A DNA stretch of 64,000 bases from Oncorhynchus masou masou (taxonomy: Eukaryota > Chordata > Actinopteri > Salmoniformes > Salmonidae). The notes beneath the pieces are model-generated. The model ran no database searches and was not told where the DNA came from. It was given only the letters and a program-made list of their open reading frames with translations. The stretch covers positions 10,816,596-10,880,595 of the forward strand of contig NC_088224.1 of NCBI RefSeq assembly GCF_036934945.1. Direction: 5' to 3'. Positions within the stretch are counted from its first letter, which is position 1, and each line of letters starts with the position of its first letter. Shown here one piece after another: positions 58,875-64,000 of this stretch. The position numbers and the translations under genes are program-made.

Positions 58875-59272
58875 AACCTGATGGCCAAGGCATTATACGA
58901 CAACGTCCCCGAGTCCCCGGAGGAGTTGGCCTTCCGGAAAGGGGACATCTTAACAATCATTGAGCAAAACACGGGTGGCCTGGAGGGGTGGTGGCTCTGC
59001 TCGCTACACGGACGCCAGGGCATCGCCCCGGGCAACCGCCTCAAGCTGCTGATTGGTCCAATGTTCGACGCCCAGTCCCCTATCGCCCAATCATCACCTA
59101 TAGGCTCGGCCTACCAGCAGAAGGCCGTGTCATCGTCCCAGGGGCTGTACCAGGTGCCCCCGTCCCTCCAGAGCCCGGGGCAGCAAGGGATCTACCAGGT
59201 ACCCCTGGGACAAGATGTGTACCAGGTCCCCCTCAGAGGAATGCCCTGGCTGCAGACAACACCCCCAGCAAG
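58875..59272 (+). CDS. nedd9: nedd9 coding exon 2: SH3 domain and YQVP motifs
   Basis: Starts after the acceptor CTCTGTAG in phase 0 with Asn-Leu-Met-Ala. With exon 1 it gives 136 codons plus two bases and exits at AG|GTAAGA in phase 2. Residues about 5-65 are an SH3 domain: ALYDN (10-14), ELAFRKGDIL, tandem Trp at 43-44 in GGLEGWWLCSLHGRQGI, and PGNRLKLLIGP. After it come three YQVP motifs (Tyr 96, 111 and 120), the start of the Cas substrate domain phosphorylated by Src-family kinases and bound by Crk-type SH2 domains. The sequence is closer to NEDD9 than to BCAR1 (IEQNTGG and LLIGPM). Residue 55 is Ala where human NEDD9, as I recall it, has Val. Salmonid duplicates of the gene are expected elsewhere. 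Confidence 0.92.
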
Positions 59273-59286
59273 GTAAGAGAACTGGA

Positions 59287-59475
59287 GAGTGAGGGGGGGG
59301 TTGCAGACAGACAGAGGGCTGGATAGAGAGAGGGGGGGCAGACAGACAGAGGGCTGGATAGGATAGAGAGAGAGGGGGGGCAGACAGGCAGAGGGCTGGA
59401 TAGGATAGAGAGAGGGGGGGCAGACAGACAGAGGGCTGGATAGGATAGAGAGAGGGGGCAGACAGACAGAGAGAA
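59287..59475. repeat. GA/G-rich repeat of about 42 bp, 4-5 copies
   Basis: GGGGCAGACAGACAGAGGGC then TGGATAGGATAGAGAGAG, starting 15 bp after the exon 2 donor. Confidence 0.9.
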
Positions 59476-59579
59476 AGAGAGAAAAAGACTAACTGCTCAG
59501 CTAAAGCCGGTCTCCTGGCAACAGAAGACTGAGGGCTCTGAGATGTTCAAAGGGCATTAAATGGAGCTTTAAACCACAG

Positions 59580-60415
59580 CCTGGTCCCAGACCAGTTTAA
59601 ACCATGGCCTGTTCTGTTGTCCTGCTCTGTGAGGTTACTGCCACGTCACTGGTCCCAGACCAGTTTAAACCATGGCCTGTTCTGTTGTCCTTCCCTGTGA
59701 GGTTACTACCACATCACTGGTCCCAGACCAGTTTAAACCATGGCCTGTTCTGTTGTCCTGCCCTGTGTGGGTACTACCATGTCACTGGTCCCAGACCAGT
59801 TTAAACCATGGCCTGTTCTGTTGTCCTTCCCTGTGAGGTTACTACCACATCACTGGTCCCAGACCAGTTTAAACCATGGCCTGTTCTGTTGTCCTGCTCT
59901 GTGAGGTTACTGCCACGTCACTGGTCCCAGACCAGTTTAAACCATGGCCTGTTCTGTTGTCCTTCCCTGTGAGGTTACTACCACATCACTGGTCCCAGAC
60001 CAGTTTAAACCATGGCCTGTTCTGTTGTCCTTCCCTTAGAGGTTACTACCACATCACTGGTCCCAGACCAGTTAAACCATGGCCTGTTCTGTTGTCCTTC
60101 CCTGTGAGGTTACTACCACATCACTGGTCCCAGACCAGTTTAAACCATGGCCTGTTCTGTTGTCCTGCCCTGTGAGGTTACTGCCACATCACTGGTCCCA
60201 GACCAGTTTAAACCATGGCCTGTTCTGTTGTCCTTCCCTGTGAGGTTACTACCACATCACTGGTCCCAGACCAGTTTAAACCATGGCCTGTTCTGTTGTC
60301 CTGCCCTGTGAGGTTACTGCCACGTCACTGGTCCCAGACCAGTTTAAACCATGGCCTGTTCTGTTGTCCTGACCTGTGAGGTTACTGCCACGCCACTGGT
60401 CCCAGACCAGTCTAA
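59580..60415. repeat. 68-bp minisatellite, about 12 copies
   Basis: CTGGTCCCAGACCAGTTTAA then ACCATGGCCTGTTCTGTTGT and CCTTCCCTGTGAGGTTACTA. CTGGTCCCAGACCAG is a perfect-arm palindrome in every unit. Confidence 0.96.
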
Positions 60416-60875
60416 TGAGAGTCATTACACAGACACAGTCACAGGGTGGAAGGATTGCAGGGCAGCAATGTGAAATGAAATGTGGACAGGGTGTGCCGAG
60501 ATGTTAGTTCACCACAGAACAGGGCAGTGTTTTTATTCACATAGACAGAGAGAGACTCCCATTTGGCGTATTTGTGTGTTGGCGAGCTGTATGTAGGGCC
60601 TGGGAAGCCACAAAAGGGCACTGAACAGGGCACAACTCATGGAAAAGCCAACCGTGCAGAGTTGTGTTTTTATGCTGTTGGTGTTTGTAGGAGTCCAGCA
60701 GCGGCTGCCTGTATTTAGGTCTGTCTGTACTCAAATACTGTACACCAGCTCACAGACAACAACAGAGCCCAGTGAAAATGGATTCACCAGTCATCTACAT
60801 GTCTATTCATGTTCCAGGCAGTACAGTACAACTGTGTATTTCTATACTGTAATAAGCTAGTTATACACTTCAGCA
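60416..60875. other. No recognised feature
   Basis: Unique-looking intronic DNA; small overlapping ORFs have no recognisable domain. Confidence 0.4.
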
Positions 60876-61345
60876 GGGTTCCCCATCAGCAGGGTTCCTC
60901 AACAGCAGGGTTCCCTAACAGCAGGGTTCCCCAACAGCAGGGTTCCCCATCAGCAGGGTTCCCCAACAGCAGGGTTCCCCAACAGCAGGGTTCCCCATCC
61001 CCCCAACAGCAGGGTTCTCTAACAGCAGGGTTCCCCATCAGCAGGGTTCCCCAGCAGGGTTCCCTAACAGCAGGGTTCCCCAACAGCAGGGTTCCCCATC
61101 AGCAGGGTTCCCCAACAGCAGGGTTCCCCAACAGCAGGGTTCCCCATCAGCAGGGTTCCCCAACAGCAGGGTTCTCTAACAGCAGGGTTCCCCATCAGCA
61201 GGGTTCCCCAACAGCAGGGTTCCCCAACAGCAGGGTTCCCCATCAGCAGGGTTCCCCAACAGCAGGGTTCTCTAACAGCAGGGTTCCCCAACAGCAGGGT
61301 TCCCCAACAGCAGGGTTCCCCAACAGCAGGGTTCCCCAACAGGGG
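60876..61345. repeat. 16-bp minisatellite, about 29 copies
   Basis: CAGCAGGGTTCCCCAA with CCCCAT, CCTCAA, CTCTAA and CCCTAA variants. ORFs of 65-183 codons on both strands are artefacts. Confidence 0.96.
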
Positions 61346-61486
61346 TTTCCCAACTGGTGATTTGATTTACCCCCAATTTTCTGTTGGACATAAGGCTGTA
61401 AAAACACCAGCAAATCAGCTCCAATTTATTTTAATTTGGGAAATTTGTTTAAAAAATGTCCCACGCTTAACAGAGAGATACACTAC

Positions 61487-61540
61487 ATGACCAAAAGTAT
61501 GTGGACAGCAGCTTGTCAAACATCTCATTCCAAAATAATA
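61487..61540. mobile_element. Tc1/mariner-type terminal fragment
   Basis: TACACTACATGACCAAAAGT then ATGTGGACAGCAGCTTGTC and CATCTCATTCCAAA match the outer end of a further Tc1-like family I know from fish genomes. The rest is absent; a minisatellite starts immediately after. Confidence 0.65.
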
Positions 61541-62560
61541 ATTATAATCTGTTCTTAAGCTGAACTGGATAGGTACTCTACTCCATCTCCTTAGGAGAGT
61601 GAAAATAATTATAACCTGTTCTTAACCTGAACTGGATAGGTACTCTACTCCATCTCCTTAGGAGAGGGAATATAATTATAATCTGTTCTTAAGCTGAACT
61701 GGATAGGTACTCTACTCCATCTCCTTAGGAGAGTGAAAATAATTATAACCTGTTCTTAACCTGAACTGGATAGGTACTCTACTCCATCTCCTTAGGAGAG
61801 GGAATATAATTATAACCTGTTCTTAAGCTGAACTGGATAGGTACTCTACTCCATCTCCTTAGGAGAGTGCAAATAATTATAACCTGTTCTTAACCTGAAC
61901 TGGATAGGTACTCTACTCCATCTCCTTAGGAGAGGGAATATAATTATAATCTGTTCTTAAGCTGAACTGGATAACTCTGAACTGTTCTTAACCTGAACTG
62001 GATAGGTACTCTACTCCATCTCCTTAGGAGAGGGAATATAATTATAACCTGTTCTTAAGCTGAACTGGATAGGTACTCTACTCCATCTCCTTAGGAGAGT
62101 GAAAATAATTATAACCTGTTCTTAACCTGAACTGGATAGGTACTCTACTCCATCTCCTTAGGAGAGGGAATATAATTATAATCTGTTCTTAAGCTGAACT
62201 GGATAGGTACTCTACTCCATCTCCTTAGGAGAGTGAAAATAATTATAACCTGTTCTTAACCTGAACTGGATAGGTACTCTACTCCATCTCCTTAGGAGAG
62301 GGAATATAATTATAACCTGTTCTAAAGCTGAACTGGATAGGTACTCTAATCTCCTTAGGAGAGTGAAAATAATTATAACCTGTTCTTAACCTGAACTGGA
62401 TAGGTACTCTACTCCATCTCCTTAGGAGAGGGAATATAATTATAACCTGTTCTTAACCTGAAATAGTATTCTGGAGAGGGAATCTAATTATAACCTGTTC
62501 TTAAGCTGAACTGGATTTTCTCCATCTCCTTAGGAGAGGGAATATAATTATAACCTGGCG
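61541..62560. repeat. 67-bp minisatellite in 134-bp dimers, about 15 units
   Basis: CTGTTCTTAAGCTGAACTGG then ATAGGTACTCTACTCCATCT and CCTTAGGAGAG at 67-bp steps. Two unit types alternate: TTAAGCTG…GTGAAAATAATT and TTAACCTG…GGGAATATAATT. This is a higher-order dimer. Confidence 0.95.
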
Positions 62561-62669
62561 AAATGTATTCTGTCTGTGGGTATTTTCATCATGGCTTGAG
62601 TTGGCAGAGACGTTACCCAACTAAGGTGTGTTTGTGGGGTAAATAGGGAGCTGGTGCTTAGGAAACTGT

Positions 62670-62728
62670 CTCCCAAATGGCACCCTATTCCCTTCATAGC
62701 ACACTACTTATGACCAGGGCCCACAGAG
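62670..62728. repeat. Hairpin repeat (copy 17), left arm
   Basis: TCCCAAATGGCACCCTATTC then CCTTCATAGCACACTACTTA and GACCAGGGCCC. Confidence 0.8.
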
Positions 62729-62784
62729 AAAACAGCAAGGCATGTCAATCATTCCCACCTGTACTGTGCACCCACAGTCTCTGT

Positions 62785-62888
62785 CTGAAAGGGCACCCTA
62801 TTCACTATATAGTGCCCTACTTTTGACCTGGGCCCATAGAGCTCTGGTTAAAAGTAGTGCACTATAAGGTATAGGGTGCCAGACACAT
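62785..62888. repeat. Hairpin repeat (copy 18)
   Basis: GAAAGGGCACCCTATTCACT, TAGTGCCCTACTTTTGACCT, GCTCTGGTTAAAAGTAGTGC and TATAGGGTGCCAGAC show both arms. Confidence 0.82.
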
Positions 62889-63239
62889 CCCTAATCACAC
62901 TCACAGACCTACCATCACGATAACACTCACCCTCTTCACTGATAGGACGATTTACGAAGGGGAAGGAATGATGTCTTTGGTAATAAGGTCATTTAAACGT
63001 GACTTTATGAATGTGTCTATACTAGTGTATAATTGCCTTGTTTTAGATTAAATTAAGTCTGCGTCAATGTCTAAATGTCCCATCTGTGATTGGCAAAGTG
63101 GTGCAGTCAGATTTCAGCTGTGTTGCTGGCCATTAAGGAGAGCAGAAATGCTGGCTCTGTGTACTCTGTGGTGTCCAGACAGACAGACAGGGCTGTGTTG
63201 TTTTCCTCCCAGCTCCGAGTTATTCAGAGAGCTAGTCTA
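62889..63239. other. No recognised feature
   Basis: Unique-looking intronic DNA just before the LINE fragment. Confidence 0.35.
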
Positions 63240-64000
63240 GGCCCAAATGGACAACAACCTCTCCCTCAACGTGAGCAAGACAAAGGAGATGATCGTGGAC
63301 TGTAGGAAATAAAGGGCCGAACAGGCCCCCATTAACATCGACAGGGCTGTAGTGGAGCGGGTTGAGAGTTTCAAATGCCTTGGTGTCCACATCACCAGCA
63401 AACTATCATGGTCCAAACACACCAAGACAGTTGTGAAGAGGGCACAACAACACCTTTTCCCCCTTCGGGAGACTGAAAAGATTTGGCATGGGTCCCCAGA
63501 TCCTCAAAATGTTCTACAGCTGCACCGTCGAGAGCATCCTGACCGGTTGCATCTCCGCCTGGTATGACAACCGCTCGGCATCTGACCGTAAGGCGCCACA
63601 GAGGGTAGTGCGCACGGCCCAGTACATCACTGGGGCCAAGCTTCCAGCCATCCAGGACCTCTATACCAGGCGGTATCAGAGGAAAGCCCAAGCGGTACCA
63701 GAGCGCCAAGTCTAGGACCAAAAGGCTCCTTAACAGCTTCTACCCCCAAGTCATAAGACTGATGAGCAAATAATCAAATGGCCACCTGGACAATTTACAC
63801 GCCCCCCCCTCATTTGTTTTTACCCTGCTGCGACTTGCTGTTAATTATCTATGCATAGTCACCTTACCCCCACCTACATGTACAAATTACCTCGATTAAC
63901 CTCTACCCCCGCACATTGACTAGGTATCGGTGCCGCCTGTATATATTGTGTTACTTTTTAGAATCTTTTACTTTAGTTTATTTGGTAAATATTTTCTTAA
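63240..64000 (+). mobile_element. LINE 3' fragment, 5'-truncated, runs to window edge
   Basis: Broken + strand frames read NNLSLNVSKTKEMIVDC, VERVESFKCLGVHITSKLSW, FYSCTVESILTGCISAWYDN and VVRTAQYITGAKLPAIQDLY, the C-terminal third of a fish LINE ORF2. A 3' UTR with CCTACATGTACAAATTACCT and CGCACATTGACTAGGTATCG follows. It is related to, but distinct from, the LINE at 16.2-20.7 kb. A stop and frameshifts break the frame. Confidence 0.85.

Larger units (their letters stand above)
59273..64000 (+). other. nedd9: nedd9 intron 2, incomplete
   Basis: Begins with GTAAGA and runs past the window end. No third exon was recognised. It holds three minisatellites, two hairpin copies, a Tc1-type end and a LINE 3' fragment. 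Confidence 0.75.

Noticed and set aside
58988..59326. 112-codon ORF in another frame over nedd9 exon 2
   Set aside because: Shadow of the true SH3-coding frame.
60809..61360. 183-codon ORF rich in Gln-Gly-Ser-Pro
   Set aside because: 16-bp CAGCAGGGTTCCCCAA repeat.

Overview
The window looks like a salmonid fish nuclear genome (Oncorhynchus/Salmo/Salvelinus type). I infer this from the repeats: HpaI-type tRNA-derived SINEs, three Tc1-like elements, LINE fragments with the 3' tails common in salmonids, and at least 18 copies or parts of a hairpin repeat with arms reading 'CCAAATGG...CCATTTGG'. There are no operons, CRISPR arrays or other prokaryotic features.

One gene can be identified with good support: the 5' part of nedd9, a Cas-family docking protein, on the + strand. 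Exon 1 codes only Met-Lys-Tyr-Lys (31426-31437) and ends at a GTAAGT donor. Exon 2 (58875-59272) codes the SH3 domain and three YQVP motifs and ends at a GTAAGA donor. The phases agree (0 into 0; exon 2 exits in phase 2). Intron 1 is about 27.4 kb and the rest of the gene lies beyond 64000. A palindromic CRE, a CCAAT box and two short upstream ORFs lie before the start codon. A weaker candidate is a set of small putative exons on the + strand at 7.0, 7.5 and 10.9 kb, which I could not assign to a family.

Region by region: 1-31 kb is nedd9 upstream DNA with large minisatellites (0.9-3.6, 8.6-10.3, 14.3-15.0 and 18.1-20.4 kb), two Tc1-like elements (5.0-6.5 and 28.9-30.3 kb), LINE pieces and SINEs. 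31.4-58.9 kb is nedd9 intron 1. It carries a 22-bp array, a 4.1-kb G-poor CTCTACTAC tract, a nearly intact Tc1-like transposon (42.5-44.1 kb), arrays at 45-47.7, 49.2, 51.5, 52.8-54.9 and 56.7-58.4 kb, a hAT-type MITE with a perfect 8-bp target duplication, and an antisense LINE fragment ending a few tens of bases before exon 2. 59.3-64 kb is intron 2, with three more arrays and a LINE 3' fragment at the edge.

Tandem repeats make up roughly 35-40% of the window by my rough count. Long ORFs in them (up to 987 codons) are artefacts of stop-free repeat units. The most interesting structure is the repeat history. Several arrays appear to have grown from pieces of mobile elements (a LINE ORF end, a LINE 3' UTR, one arm of the hairpin repeat), and three different hairpin copies were each split by a different transposon class. 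I found no clear new biological system.
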